64,000 nt of DNA from assembly GCF_028802875.1 (NCBI RefSeq), contig NZ_JARAMP010000003.1, positions 1-64,000 of the forward strand, written 5' to 3'. The position numbers were made by a program, and so were the translations under genes. The DNA comes from Seohaeicola sp024304985. GTDB lineage: Bacteria; Pseudomonadota; Alphaproteobacteria; Rhodobacterales; Rhodobacteraceae. Positions 26,834 through 36,259 of the stretch are shown here, piece after piece; position 1 is the stretch's first letter; the number at the start of each line of letters is the position of its first letter. Under the pieces are notes generated by a model. That model did not search any database, was not told where the DNA came from, and saw nothing but the letters and a program-made list of their open reading frames with translations.

Positions 26834-27817
26834 ATGCTGGCCTATATCATCCGACGAATCCTGCAATCGGTGCTTGTGATGCTGGTCGTGGCGCTGGTGT
26901 CCTTTGCCTTGTTCCGTTTCGTGGGCGATCCGATCAATTCGATGGTCGGTCAGGAAGCCACCATCGCCGACCGCGAGGCGCTGCGCGAGCAATTGGGGCT
27001 GAACGATCCGTTCCTGACGCAGTTCGCCACTTTCATCGGTCGCGCCGCGCAGGGGGATTTCGGGATCTCCTACAGGCTGCAACAGCCGGTGATGGAGCTG
27101 ATCCTGTCGCGTCTGCCCGCCACGCTGGAACTTGCCTTGGTGTCCGGCGTTCTGGCCTTCGTCTTTGGTGTTGGGTTCGGGGTCTATACCGCGTTGAAAC
27201 GAAACGGCTGGTTGTCCAACACGATCATGACCGTCTCGCTGATCGGGGTGTCGCTGCCGACTTTCCTGATCGGCGTGCTGCTGATCTGGGTCTTTGCGGT
27301 GGAACTGCAATGGCTTCCCAGTTTCGGGCGCGGTGACACGGTACAGATCGGCGGCTGGACAACGGGGTTTCTGACCGCGACGGGCCGCGCTTCGATCATC
27401 CTGCCAGCCATCACGCTGGGGCTTTATCAGATGACCCTGATCATGCGCCTTGTCCGTGCCGAGATGCTTGAGGTGCTGCGCACCGATTACATCAAATTCG
27501 CCCGTGCCCGTGGCCTGAGCAATCGAGCGGTGCATTTCGGCCATGCCCTCAAGAACACGATGGTGCCGGTCATCACGATCACAGGCCTGCAACTGGGCTC
27601 GATCATCGCTTTCTCCATCATTACCGAAACGGTGTTCCAGTGGCCCGGTGTCGGCGCGCTGTTCATCAACTCGGTCCGATTTGTCGACGTGCCGGTGATG
27701 GCGGCTTACCTCATGCTGATCGCGCTGGTGTTCGTGGTCATCAACCTGATCGTCGATCTGCTCTATTACGTCGTGGACCCGCGCCTGCGCGTGGACCGCG
27801 CCGCGACCCGCCATTAA
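26834..27817 (+). CDS. peptide-type ABC transporter permease, DppB-like, second system
   Basis: 327 residues beginning MLAYIIRRILQS, a very common DppB start, with six membrane segments and the EAA loop (ARARGLSNRAVHFGHAL). AAAAGGCGG lies before the ATG. 12 nt separate it from the next permease gene. Confidence 0.92.
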   Translation: MLAYIIRRILQSVLVMLVVALVSFALFRFVGDPINSMVGQEATIADREALREQLGLNDPFLTQFATFIGRAAQGDFGISYRLQQPVMELILSRLPATLELALVSGVLAFVFGVGFGVYTALKRNGWLSNTIMTVSLIGVSLPTFLIGVLLIWVFAVELQWLPSFGRGDTVQIGGWTTGFLTATGRASIILPAITLGLYQMTLIMRLVRAEMLEVLRTDYIKFARARGLSNRAVHFGHALKNTMVPVITITGLQLGSIIAFSIITETVFQWPGVGALFINSVRFVDVPVMAAYLMLIALVFVVINLIVDLLYYVVDPRLRVDRAATRH

Positions 27818-27829
27818 GGAGCCGCTGCC

Positions 27830-28744
27830 ATGAACCGCTTTGCACGCATGTGGGACAGCGACATCGCCTGGTCCTTTCGCCACTCGCCAGTGGCGATTGT
27901 TGCCACGATCGTGGCGCTGATCATCATCCTTGGCGCGGTATTCGCCCCTTGGATCGCGCCTTATGATCCGTTCGATTCCGCCTCGTTGAACCTGATGGAC
28001 GGCTTCACCCCTCCGGGCGAGCCGAACCAGTTCACCGGTAATGTCTATCTGATGGGCACCGACAATCAGGGCCGGGATATCTTTTCGACAATCCTTTACG
28101 GCGCTCGGATCTCGCTTTTCGTGGGCTTTGCCGCTGTGGCGCTGGGCATGTTTCTGGGGATCGGTCTGGGCCTTCTGGCCGGCTGGCGGGGCGGTTGGGT
28201 CGACAGCCTTCTGATGCGCATTGCCGATGTGCAACTGTCCTTTCCGTCGATCCTGATCGCGCTTCTGATCTTTGGCATCGCGCGCGGCTTCATCCCGCCC
28301 TCCATGCGCGAGGAAGTGGCGATCTGGGTGCTGATCGTGTCCATCGGCCTGTCCGACTGGGTCCAGTTCGCCCGCGTGGTGCGGGGTGCCACAATGGTTG
28401 AAAAGTCAAAGGAATATGTGCAGGCCGCGCGCGTGATCGGCGTGCATCCGGCGCGGATCGTGGTCAAGCATATCCTGCCCAACGTGATGGGGCCTGTGCT
28501 GGTGATCGCGACCATCGGTCTGGCGTTGGCCATCATCGCCGAGGCGACGCTGTCCTTTCTGGGCGTGGGTGTGCCGCCGACGCAGCCCAGCCTTGGCACG
28601 CTGATCCGGATCGGTCAGCAATACCTGTTCTCGGGGGAATGGTGGATCATTCTCTTCCCCTCCATCGCGCTTCTGCTGCTGGCGCTGTCGGTCAACCTTC
28701 TGGGCGACTGGCTGCGCGACGCGCTGAACCCAAGGCTGAGGTAA
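27830..28744 (+). CDS. peptide-type ABC transporter permease, DppC-like, second system
   Basis: 304 residues. It has YLMGTDNQGRDIFSTILYG, the DppC hallmark region, and the EAA loop (ARVIGVHPARIVVKHILP). The insert FIPPSMREEV between helices occurs in the subset of DppC-like permeases close to the D,D-dipeptide/opine-type systems. AAGGAG precedes the start, and the stop is 4 nt before the ATPase gene. Confidence 0.92.
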   Translation: MNRFARMWDSDIAWSFRHSPVAIVATIVALIIILGAVFAPWIAPYDPFDSASLNLMDGFTPPGEPNQFTGNVYLMGTDNQGRDIFSTILYGARISLFVGFAAVALGMFLGIGLGLLAGWRGGWVDSLLMRIADVQLSFPSILIALLIFGIARGFIPPSMREEVAIWVLIVSIGLSDWVQFARVVRGATMVEKSKEYVQAARVIGVHPARIVVKHILPNVMGPVLVIATIGLALAIIAEATLSFLGVGVPPTQPSLGTLIRIGQQYLFSGEWWIILFPSIALLLLALSVNLLGDWLRDALNPRLR

Positions 28745-28748
28745 GATC

Positions 28749-29750
28749 ATGACCGACGCTCTGCTGTCCGTCCGCAACCTGCGGGTCGAGTTTCCTACAA
28801 GGCGCGGCATCCTGACCGCCATTGACGACGTGTCCTTCGACATCATGCCCGGCGAGGTCCTGGGCGTGGTGGGCGAATCCGGTGCCGGCAAATCCCTGAC
28901 CGGGGCGGCGATCATCGGTCTGCTGGAGCCACCGGGCCGGATCGCGGCGGGTGAAATCCTGTTGAAAGGCCAGCGGATCGACAATCTGGATGCAGAGGCG
29001 ATGCGCCGCATTCGCGGCAAGCGCATCGGGATGGTGTTTCAGGACCCACTGACCAGCCTCAACCCGCTCTACACTGTGGCCCAGCAACTGATCGAGACGA
29101 TCCGCACCCATGCGGATATTTCAGAGACCGAGGCGCGCAGCCGTGCCGTGGCCTTGCTGGACCGCGTGGGCATCCCAGCCGCGGCGCGGCGGATCGACGA
29201 CTATCCGCACCATTTCTCGGGCGGGATGCGGCAGCGCGTGGTGATTGCGCTGGCCTTGTGTGCGGAACCCGAGCTGGTGATCGCGGACGAACCGACCACG
29301 GCGCTGGATGTGTCGGTGCAAAGCCAGATCATCGACCTGATCAAGGAAATCTGCGCCGAACGGGGCGCGGCGGTGATGCTGATCACCCATGACATGGGCG
29401 TGATTGCCGAAACGGCGGACCGGGTGGCCGTTCTGTATGCCGGGCGTCTGGCCGAAATCGGCCCGGTGCGCGAGGTGATCACGGCGGCGGAACATCCCTA
29501 TACGGCGGGGTTGATGGGGTCGATCCCCACGCTGACACAGGACAACGCGCGGCTGGTGCAGATTCCGGGGGCCATGCCGCGCCTGAACGCCATCCCGCAG
29601 GGCTGCGCCTTCAACCCGCGGTGCGACCGTGCCTTTGATCGCTGCTTCAAGGATCGTCCCGATCCGCTGGACCGTGGCAACGGGCGCAAGGTGGCGTGCT
29701 GGCTTTTTGACGAGGTCGGCGCTGCGGCAAAGGAGAAGGCCAATGTCTGA
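28749..29750 (+). CDS. peptide-type ABC transporter ATPase, DppD-like, second system
   Basis: 333 residues: Walker A GESGAGKS, Q-loop VFQDPLTSLNP, signature FSGGMRQR, Walker B LVIADEPTTALDV and H-loop ITHDMGV. The C-terminal oligopeptide extension contains CAFNPRCDRAFDRCF, the cysteine motif known from DppD-type ATPases. It overlaps the next ATPase by 8 nt. Confidence 0.93.
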   Translation: MTDALLSVRNLRVEFPTRRGILTAIDDVSFDIMPGEVLGVVGESGAGKSLTGAAIIGLLEPPGRIAAGEILLKGQRIDNLDAEAMRRIRGKRIGMVFQDPLTSLNPLYTVAQQLIETIRTHADISETEARSRAVALLDRVGIPAAARRIDDYPHHFSGGMRQRVVIALALCAEPELVIADEPTTALDVSVQSQIIDLIKEICAERGAAVMLITHDMGVIAETADRVAVLYAGRLAEIGPVREVITAAEHPYTAGLMGSIPTLTQDNARLVQIPGAMPRLNAIPQGCAFNPRCDRAFDRCFKDRPDPLDRGNGRKVACWLFDEVGAAAKEKANV

Positions 29751-30732
29751 CGCATTGCTGAAGATCGAACACCTGACCCGCTATTTCGATGTGTCCAAGC
29801 CCTGGCTGAACCGGGTGCTGGAGCGCGAGGAGAAGCAGTTCCTGACCGCCGTCGCCGATGTCAGCTTCGAGATCAAGCGCGGAGAGACCTTCGCTCTGGT
29901 CGGTGAAAGCGGCTCGGGCAAGTCGACCATCGCCAAGATGGTCGTGGGTTTGCTGGGCGCCTCCGAAGGCACGATCGACTTTGACGGGCACCGCATGACC
30001 GGCACCGCCGGGGCCGAGATGCGCGAGTTGCGCCGCCGCTTCCAGATGATCTTTCAGGACCCGTTCGCGAGTCTGAACCCGCGTTGGCGCGTTGGTGACA
30101 TCATCGCGGAACCGATCCACACCTTCGGCCTGATGAAAGGCGCGGACGTGACCAATCGCGTCGGCGAGTTGCTGGATACGGTGGGTCTGTCGGCCAAGGA
30201 TGCCGAGAAATTCCCGCACGAGTTTTCCGGCGGTCAGCGCCAACGGATCGCGATTGCCCGCGCCCTGTCGTCCAAGCCCGAATTCATCGTCTGTGACGAG
30301 CCGACCTCGGCGCTGGACGTGTCGGTGCAGGCGCAGATCCTGAACCTGATGAAGGATTTGCAGGATGAGATGGGCCTGACCTATCTGTTCATCAGCCACG
30401 ATCTGTCGGTCGTGCGGCACATGGCGAACCGGATCGGGGTGCTGTATCTGGGCCGTCTGGTCGAGGTGGCGGATGGCAAGCGGCTGTTTTCTGAACCGCA
30501 GCACCCCTATACGCGGATGCTGCTGGATGCGGTGCCGGATCTGGCGCTGTCGGGACGGCGGCGCAAGCCCGTGGAGGGCGAGATCCCCAATCCGATCAAC
30601 CCGCCACCCGGCTGTGCCTTCCACCCCCGCTGCCCGCTGGCCATGCCGCGCTGCAAGGTCGAGGCACCGCACCGCGTGGATACGGCCACGGGCTATGCCG
30701 CCTGTTTCGCGCTGGAAACGCAACCCGCGTGA
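29743..30732 (+). CDS. peptide-type ABC transporter ATPase, DppF-like, second system
   Basis: 329 residues from the ATG at 29743, preceded by AAGGAGAAGG. Motifs: Walker A GESGSGKS, Q-loop IFQDPFASLNPRW, FSGGQRQR, Walker B FIVCDEPTSALDV, H-loop ISHDLSV, and the full C-terminal extension with PPPGCAFHPRCPLAMPRC. This is the full-length form, unlike the shortened DppF of the first system. Last gene of the operon. Confidence 0.93.
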   Translation: MSDALLKIEHLTRYFDVSKPWLNRVLEREEKQFLTAVADVSFEIKRGETFALVGESGSGKSTIAKMVVGLLGASEGTIDFDGHRMTGTAGAEMRELRRRFQMIFQDPFASLNPRWRVGDIIAEPIHTFGLMKGADVTNRVGELLDTVGLSAKDAEKFPHEFSGGQRQRIAIARALSSKPEFIVCDEPTSALDVSVQAQILNLMKDLQDEMGLTYLFISHDLSVVRHMANRIGVLYLGRLVEVADGKRLFSEPQHPYTRMLLDAVPDLALSGRRRKPVEGEIPNPINPPPGCAFHPRCPLAMPRCKVEAPHRVDTATGYAACFALETQPA

Positions 30733-30751
30733 TCCGGGGCGCGGTTGCGTT

Positions 30752-30774
30752 TTGAGTATTTGAAGAACGATGAA
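30752..30774 (-). repeat. short interspersed repeat, copy A
   Basis: On the minus strand this 23-base segment begins TTCATCGTTCT and ends CAAATACTCAA. It matches 50814-50836 on the plus strand with one mismatch. Both copies lie just past the last gene of an ABC-transporter operon. Confidence 0.65.
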
Positions 30775-30808
30775 AGGGCCGGTTGCCGCGCGGCGGGACC
30801 GGCCTTTT
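30774..30808. terminator. terminator between convergent dpp and fds operons
   Basis: GGCCGGT (30777-30783) and ACCGGCC (30798-30804) form a stem flanked by A residues and a TTTT tail on the plus strand. It sits between the convergent second dpp operon and fdsD. Confidence 0.65.
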
Positions 30809-30812
30809 CGCG

Positions 30813-31043
30813 TCAGGCCGTTTGTCTGGCGCGCCGGATATGGGGCAAGGCTGCGATCACGCTGGGGCGTAGGTCCGCGGTCGTGGTCGCCGCATGGGCC
30901 AAAAGCCCCTCGCGCATCCGCGGCTCCCAGAATTCGTTGATGTGCTTGGCGATGCCTTCCGCCGGATCACCCGGCTGGGTGTCGAAGAAGGTGGCGATCT
31001 GATTGGCCATGGCCACCAGTTTTTCGGCGGGGGACGCGGTCAT
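30813..31043 (-). CDS. fdsD: formate dehydrogenase delta subunit FdsD
   Basis: 76 residues from the ATG at 31043, which has AGGAGG at ideal spacing. It matches the small NAD-dependent formate dehydrogenase delta subunit: KLVAMANQIATFF near the start, then P-G-D-P-A-E-G-I-A-K-H-I-N-E-F-W-E-P-R-M. FdsD is thought to help assemble or stabilise the FdsABG complex rather than catalyse. It ends the fds operon and overlaps fdhD by 4 nt. Confidence 0.9.
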   Translation of the reverse strand: MTASPAEKLVAMANQIATFFDTQPGDPAEGIAKHINEFWEPRMREGLLAHAATTTADLRPSVIAALPHIRRARQTA

Positions 31044-31846
31044 TGCGGACCTCCTGTCAGGATGCGGGCGGGATGGGTGAAGACCTGCGCGCGGCCCGAT
31101 TTGGCGCGGGCGGCCAGCGTGATGCCTGCGGTTTCGGCCAGTGCCACGCCTGCCGTAGTGGGGGCCGAGGCCGCGATGAGGCAGGGCGCGCCGAACATCG
31201 CGCATTTCTGCACCATATCGACCGAGACGCGGCTGGTCAGGACGACCGCCCCGGTTTCGGGGGCAATTCCGCTGCGCGCCAGCGCGCCGCACAGCTTGTC
31301 GAGCGCATTGTGCCGCCCCACATCCTCACGCGCGGCGACGATGCCTCGGCCGGGGATGTAGAAGCCAGCGGCGTGGACCGCGCGGGTTTCGTCATGCAGG
31401 GGCTGACAGGCGCGCAATCCCTCCATCGCGGCGGTCAGATCGGCTTGCGTCAGATGCAGCCTGTCATCGGGCAGCGGCGGCGGCTGGCGCAGCGCCTGAT
31501 CCAGACTGTCGATCCCACAGAGGCCGCAGCCCACTGGCCCCGTCACGGCGCGCCGCCGTGCCGCCAGTTTGTGCGCCTGGTTGTTGGGCAACCACATCCG
31601 CAACTCGATGCCCGACGGGTGGCGCAGCACCTCGATCTCGCCCAGATCGGCGGGGCGGGTGACGATCCCCTCGGACAGGGAAAACCCTGTGGCGAAATCC
31701 TCCAGATCCTCGGGCGTGCCCATCATCACGGCCAGTGTGCTGCCGTTATAGACCAATGCCAGCGGCACTTCCTCGGGCAGTGGACGCTCGACCGGCAGGG
31801 GCGAGGGCTGCGGCGCGCGGTGCGGGAGAAGGGGGCTGCGGCTCAT
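31040..31846 (-). CDS. fdhD: formate dehydrogenase accessory sulfurtransferase FdhD (FdsC)
   Basis: 268 residues from the ATG at 31846, preferred because it directly follows the fdsA stop and has GGAG upstream. The sulfur-carrying pair C107-x-x-C110 (GCGLCG) and the cofactor-binding GREDVGRHNALDK-like segment (AREDVGRHNALDK) are present. FdhD moves sulfur from a cysteine desulfurase to the molybdenum cofactor, which FdsA needs for activity. Located fourth in the operon, as fdsC in related bacteria. Confidence 0.93.
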   Translation of the reverse strand: MSRSPLLPHRAPQPSPLPVERPLPEEVPLALVYNGSTLAVMMGTPEDLEDFATGFSLSEGIVTRPADLGEIEVLRHPSGIELRMWLPNNQAHKLAARRRAVTGPVGCGLCGIDSLDQALRQPPPLPDDRLHLTQADLTAAMEGLRACQPLHDETRAVHAAGFYIPGRGIVAAREDVGRHNALDKLCGALARSGIAPETGAVVLTSRVSVDMVQKCAMFGAPCLIAASAPTTAGVALAETAGITLAARAKSGRAQVFTHPARILTGGPQ

Positions 31847-31850
31847 CGGT

Positions 31851-34736
31851 TCACTCCGCTGCCGGAAGGATACGGCGCGACTGTTCGGCCTGCGCCGCAT
31901 AGTCGCGCTGCCATTCCGAGGGGCCGTTGGACAGGGCCACCTGCACCGCCGTGACCTTGTATTCCGGGCAGTTCGTGGCCCAGTCGCTGTGATCGGTGGT
32001 GATCACATTGGCCTGCGTCACCGGATGGTGGAAGGTTGTATAGACCACACCGGGCGAGACGCGATCCGTCAGATGCGCGCGCAGGCTTGTTTCGCCGGCC
32101 CGTGACGCCAGCCGCACCCAATCCCCCTGTTTCACGCCACGCACCTCGGCGTCATGGGGGTGGATTTCCAGCACATCTTCCGGGTGCCACGCGACATTCT
32201 CGGTCCGGCGGGTTTGCGCACCCACGTTGTATTGCGAGAGGATCCGTCCGGTGGTCAGCAGCAGCGGGAAGCGCGGTCCGGTCCGTTCCTCGGTCGCGAC
32301 ATATTCCGTGGTGATGAACCGCCCGCGCCCGCGCACGAATCCGTCCACATGCATGATCGGCGTGCCTTCGGGGGCCTTCTCGTTGCAAGGCCACTGGACC
32401 GAGCCTTTCTCCTCCAGCATCTCATAGGAGACACCGGCAAAGCTGGGCGTGGTGGCTGCGATCTCGTCCATGATCTGGGCGGGGTGGGTATAGGTCCATC
32501 CTGCGCCCATCGCATTGGCCAGCATCAGGGTCACTTCCCAATCGGCATAGCCATTGCGCGGGGCCATGACGCGGCGCACGCGGTTGATGCGGCGCTCGGC
32601 ATTGGTGAAGGTGCCGTCTTTTTCCAGAAAGGTGGAACCCGGCAGGAAGACATGGGCGTAATTCGCTGTCTCGTTCAGGAACAGATCCTGCACGATCACG
32701 CATTCCATCGCGGCAAGCCCGGCCGAGACATGCTTGGTATCAGGGTCGGATTGCAGGATATCTTCGCCCTGGATGTAGAGGCCCTTGAACGTACCCTCGA
32801 CCGCCGCATCCAGCATGTTGGGGATCCGCAGGCCCGGTTCCGCGTCGATTGTCACACCCCAGAGCTTTTCGAACACGGCGCGGGTGGCATCGTCGGACAC
32901 ATGGCGATAGCCCGGCAATTCATGCGGGAAGCTGCCCATGTCGCAGGCGCCCTGCACGTTGTTCTGGCCGCGCAGCGGGTTCACGCCCACACCGGGGCGG
33001 CCCAGATTGCCGGTCATCATGGCAAGGTTGGCAATGGCCATCACGGTGGTCGAGCCCTGGGAATGTTCGGTCACGCCCAGCCCGTAATAGATCGACCCGT
33101 TGCCCCCCGTCGCAAAAAGCCGTGCAGCGGCGCGCAGCTCAGTCGCAGGCACGCCGGTCAACAGTTCAGTCGCCTCGGGCGCGTGGCGCGGGTCGCTCAC
33201 GAATTCCGCGTAATCGGCGAATTCGGTCCAGTCGCAGCGGGTGCGGATGAAATCCTCATCCGCCAGCCCTTCGGTCACGATCACATGGGCGATGGAGGTC
33301 AGGACAGCCACATTCGTTCCCGGTCGCAGGGGAAGGTGATGCGACGCGGCAATGTGCGCCGATTTCACCAGATCAATCCGGCGCGGGTCGATCACGATCA
33401 GTTTCGCGCCTTGGCGCAGGCGCTTTTTCAGGCGCGAGGCAAAGACCGGGTGCCCGTCGGTGGGGTTCGCGCCGATCACGATCACCACATCGGTATGTTC
33501 CACACTGTCGAAATCCTGCGTCCCCGCCGAGGTGCCGAATGTCGTGCGCAGCCCATACCCCGTGGGCGAATGACAGACCCGCGCGCAGGTGTCGGTGTTG
33601 TTGTTGCCAAAGACCGCGCGGATCATCTTTTGCACCAGATAGGTTTCTTCATTGGTGCAGCGGCTTGAGGTGATGCCGCCGATGGCCTGTTTGCCATGTT
33701 TGGCCTGAATATCGCGCAGGCGGGTGGCGGTGAAACCGATGGCTTCTTCCCACGTCACCTCACGCCACGGCTGGTCAATCCGGTCGCGGATCATGGGGTT
33801 CAGGATGCGATCTGTATGGCTGGCATAGCCATAGGCGAAACGCCCCTTGACGCAGGAATGGCCCCGGTTCGCCTTGCCATGCTTGTAGGGCACCATGCGG
33901 ACCAGCTGATCGCCGTTGAGTTCCGCCTTGAAGGAACAGCCCACGCCGCAATAGGCGCAGGTCGTGATGACGGACCGTTCCGGCGTGCCCAGTTCGATCA
34001 CCGACTTTTCCTGAAGCGTCGCGGTGGGGCAGGCCTGCACGCAGGCGCCACAACTGACACAATCGGACGACATGAAGTCATCCCCTGCCGCCCCCGCTGA
34101 CACGCGGCTGTCAAAGCCGCTGCCGGTGATCGTCAGTGCGAAGGTGCCCTGCACTTCTTCGCACGCGCGGACGCAGCGGGAACAGACGATACATTTCGCC
34201 GGGTCATAGGTGAAATAGGGGTTGCTGTCGTCCTTGGGGATGTAGTTCGGGTTCGCCTCGCCGTTCTGGCGGGGCTGGAAATGGGTCTCCACCGCCTCAT
34301 ACCGCACATCGCGCAGGCCCACGGCCCCGGCCATATCCTGCAACTCGCAATCGCCATTGGCCGAACAGGTCAGGCAATCCAGCGGGTGGTCCGAGATATA
34401 CAACTCCATCACGCCCTTGCGAATCTTGCGCACCTTGGACGACTGCGTGTGCACCACCATGCCCTCCGCTACCGGCGTGGTGCAGGAGGCGGGCGTGCCG
34501 CGCCGCCCCTCGATCTCGACCACGCACAGACGGCATGATCCGAAGGCCTCAAGACTGTCGGTCGCGCAGAGTTTCGGCACCTGAATGCCCGCCTCGGCGC
34601 TGGCGCGCATCACGGATGTGCCTTCGGGCACGGTCACGTCGAAACCGTCGATCTTGAGCGTCACCATCGTGGCGGACCGGGACGCGGGCGTGCCCATGTC
34701 GCGGTCGTCTTTCGGGGGGAGGATGAAGTCTTTCAT
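31851..34736 (-). CDS. fdsA: NAD-dependent formate dehydrogenase alpha (molybdenum) subunit FdsA
   Basis: 961 residues. An N-terminal [2Fe-2S] domain (C57, C68, C71, C85) and a His-Cys3 cluster (H117, C121, C124, C130) precede two [4Fe-4S] clusters (C182/185/188 with C236 and C226/229/232 with C192, or the reverse pairing) and a further one (C260, C263, C267, C295). The catalytic domain has the molybdenum ligand C388 with adjacent H389 in ARVCHSPT, so this is a Cys enzyme, not a selenocysteine one. It oxidises formate to CO2 in the cytoplasm and passes electrons to FdsB. The start overlaps the fdsB stop by 4 nt. Confidence 0.96.
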   Translation of the reverse strand: MKDFILPPKDDRDMGTPASRSATMVTLKIDGFDVTVPEGTSVMRASAEAGIQVPKLCATDSLEAFGSCRLCVVEIEGRRGTPASCTTPVAEGMVVHTQSSKVRKIRKGVMELYISDHPLDCLTCSANGDCELQDMAGAVGLRDVRYEAVETHFQPRQNGEANPNYIPKDDSNPYFTYDPAKCIVCSRCVRACEEVQGTFALTITGSGFDSRVSAGAAGDDFMSSDCVSCGACVQACPTATLQEKSVIELGTPERSVITTCAYCGVGCSFKAELNGDQLVRMVPYKHGKANRGHSCVKGRFAYGYASHTDRILNPMIRDRIDQPWREVTWEEAIGFTATRLRDIQAKHGKQAIGGITSSRCTNEETYLVQKMIRAVFGNNNTDTCARVCHSPTGYGLRTTFGTSAGTQDFDSVEHTDVVIVIGANPTDGHPVFASRLKKRLRQGAKLIVIDPRRIDLVKSAHIAASHHLPLRPGTNVAVLTSIAHVIVTEGLADEDFIRTRCDWTEFADYAEFVSDPRHAPEATELLTGVPATELRAAARLFATGGNGSIYYGLGVTEHSQGSTTVMAIANLAMMTGNLGRPGVGVNPLRGQNNVQGACDMGSFPHELPGYRHVSDDATRAVFEKLWGVTIDAEPGLRIPNMLDAAVEGTFKGLYIQGEDILQSDPDTKHVSAGLAAMECVIVQDLFLNETANYAHVFLPGSTFLEKDGTFTNAERRINRVRRVMAPRNGYADWEVTLMLANAMGAGWTYTHPAQIMDEIAATTPSFAGVSYEMLEEKGSVQWPCNEKAPEGTPIMHVDGFVRGRGRFITTEYVATEERTGPRFPLLLTTGRILSQYNVGAQTRRTENVAWHPEDVLEIHPHDAEVRGVKQGDWVRLASRAGETSLRAHLTDRVSPGVVYTTFHHPVTQANVITTDHSDWATNCPEYKVTAVQVALSNGPSEWQRDYAAQAEQSRRILPAAE

Positions 34737-36259
34737 TCGGCGGCCTTTCTGGTGGTCGCGAAGTCATCAGGAAAATGTGTGAGGGCGGACATGACGGGGT
34801 AGGGGGTGAAGCCCCCCAGCGCGCAGAGCGAGCCGTCCTTCATCGTCTCGCACAGGTCGGTCAGCAGGGGGATGGCATCCGCGTCCCCGCGCGCGATCCG
34901 GTCCACGGTTTCCACGCCGCGCACCGCCCCGATCCGGCAGGGGGTGCATTTGCCGCAGGATTCCACCGCGCAGAACTCGAAGGCGAACCGCGCCATCCCC
35001 AGCATGTCGGCACTCTCGTCAAAAACCACGACGCCCGCATGGCCGATCAGCCCGCCTTGACCGTCGAATTCCTCATAGCCAAATGGCGTGTCGAATTTGC
35101 TGCGTGGGAAATAGGCACCCAACGGCCCGCCCACCTGCACCGCCTTGACCGGGCGACCGGTGCGGGTGCCGCCTGCGATATCATCGACGATCTCGCCAAG
35201 GCTAAGGCCGAAAGCCGTCTCGAACAGCCCGCCCTGTTTGACATTTCCGGCGATCTGCAACGGGATCGTGCCACGCGACCGGCCTAAGCCGAAATCGCGG
35301 TAAAAACCTGCACTCTTCTCAAAGATTACCGGCACGGTGGCCAGCGATATCACGTTATTCACGACAGTGGGCTGGCCCATGAACCCTTGCAACGCGGGCA
35401 GAGGGGGCTTGGCCCGCACCACGCCGCGCTTGCCTTCCAGCGAGTTCAGAAGCGAGGTTTCCTCGCCGCAGACATAGGCCCCGGCACCGACACGGATTTC
35501 CATGTCGAAGGCGGGACCTGTCCCCAGAACCGACGCCCCCAGCAGACCCGCATCGCGCGCGATGGTAACGGCGGCATTCATCACCTCGATAGCATCGGGA
35601 TACTCCGAGCGCAGATAGACGAAACCCTTTGTCGCGCCAACGCCCAGCCCGGCGATGATCATTCCCTCGATCAGGGTAAAGGGATCGCCCTCCATGATCA
35701 TGCGGTCGGCGAATGTGCCGCTGTCGCCTTCGTCGGCATTGCAGACGATGTATTTGCGGTCGGCTTGCGCCTTGCGCACGGTGTCCCATTTGATGCCGGT
35801 CGGAAACCCCGCCCCGCCACGCCCGCGCAACCCGCTTTCGGTCACCTCGGCCACGATCCCGGCGGCATCCATCTCCAGCGCGCGACGCAACCCGGACAGG
35901 CCGCCATGCGCCTCATAATCCGCCAGTGACAGCGGGTCGATCACGCCACAACGGGCAAAGGTCAGTCGCGTTTGCCGCGCCATCCATGGCAGCGCCTCGA
36001 CCAGACCCAGCGCTTTGGGATGCGCCTCAGGCGTGTCAAGGATTGCCGCCACATCGGCGGGTGTCACCGGACCGAACCCGATCCGCCCCTCGGGCGTCTC
36101 GATCTCAAGCAGCGGTTCCAGCCAGATCATGCCGCGGCTGCCGTTGCGGATCAACGTCAGGTCGATGCCATGGGCGCGCGCCTGTGTCAGCAGCGTCTCG
36201 GCCACGTCATCCGCGCCAAGCGCACGCGCGGCAGCATCGCGGGGCAGCCAGACCTTCAT
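34733..36259 (-). CDS. fdsB: NAD-dependent formate dehydrogenase beta (FMN/NAD) subunit FdsB
   Basis: 508 residues from the ATG at 36259 (MKVWLPRD). The first 120 or so residues form a thioredoxin-like [2Fe-2S]-type extension, followed by a NuoF-like core: RGRGGAGFPTGIKW (FMN), CNADEGDSGTFADR (NAD/FMN) and ESCGKCTPCRIG ([4Fe-4S]). It accepts electrons from FdsA and reduces NAD+. The N-terminal extension lacks the four cysteines of an intact [2Fe-2S] site, as usual for FdsB. It overlaps fdsG by 4 nt. Confidence 0.96.
   Translation of the reverse strand: MKVWLPRDAAARALGADDVAETLLTQARAHGIDLTLIRNGSRGMIWLEPLLEIETPEGRIGFGPVTPADVAAILDTPEAHPKALGLVEALPWMARQTRLTFARCGVIDPLSLADYEAHGGLSGLRRALEMDAAGIVAEVTESGLRGRGGAGFPTGIKWDTVRKAQADRKYIVCNADEGDSGTFADRMIMEGDPFTLIEGMIIAGLGVGATKGFVYLRSEYPDAIEVMNAAVTIARDAGLLGASVLGTGPAFDMEIRVGAGAYVCGEETSLLNSLEGKRGVVRAKPPLPALQGFMGQPTVVNNVISLATVPVIFEKSAGFYRDFGLGRSRGTIPLQIAGNVKQGGLFETAFGLSLGEIVDDIAGGTRTGRPVKAVQVGGPLGAYFPRSKFDTPFGYEEFDGQGGLIGHAGVVVFDESADMLGMARFAFEFCAVESCGKCTPCRIGAVRGVETVDRIARGDADAIPLLTDLCETMKDGSLCALGGFTPYPVMSALTHFPDDFATTRKAAE

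Noticed and set aside
25058..28234. A 1058-codon open frame on the minus strand opposite the second dpp operon
   Set aside because: It is the antisense of well-supported transporter genes. Its product is rich in His, Arg, Gln and Asp, as expected from antisense reading of GC-rich codons, and it has no ribosome site or motif.
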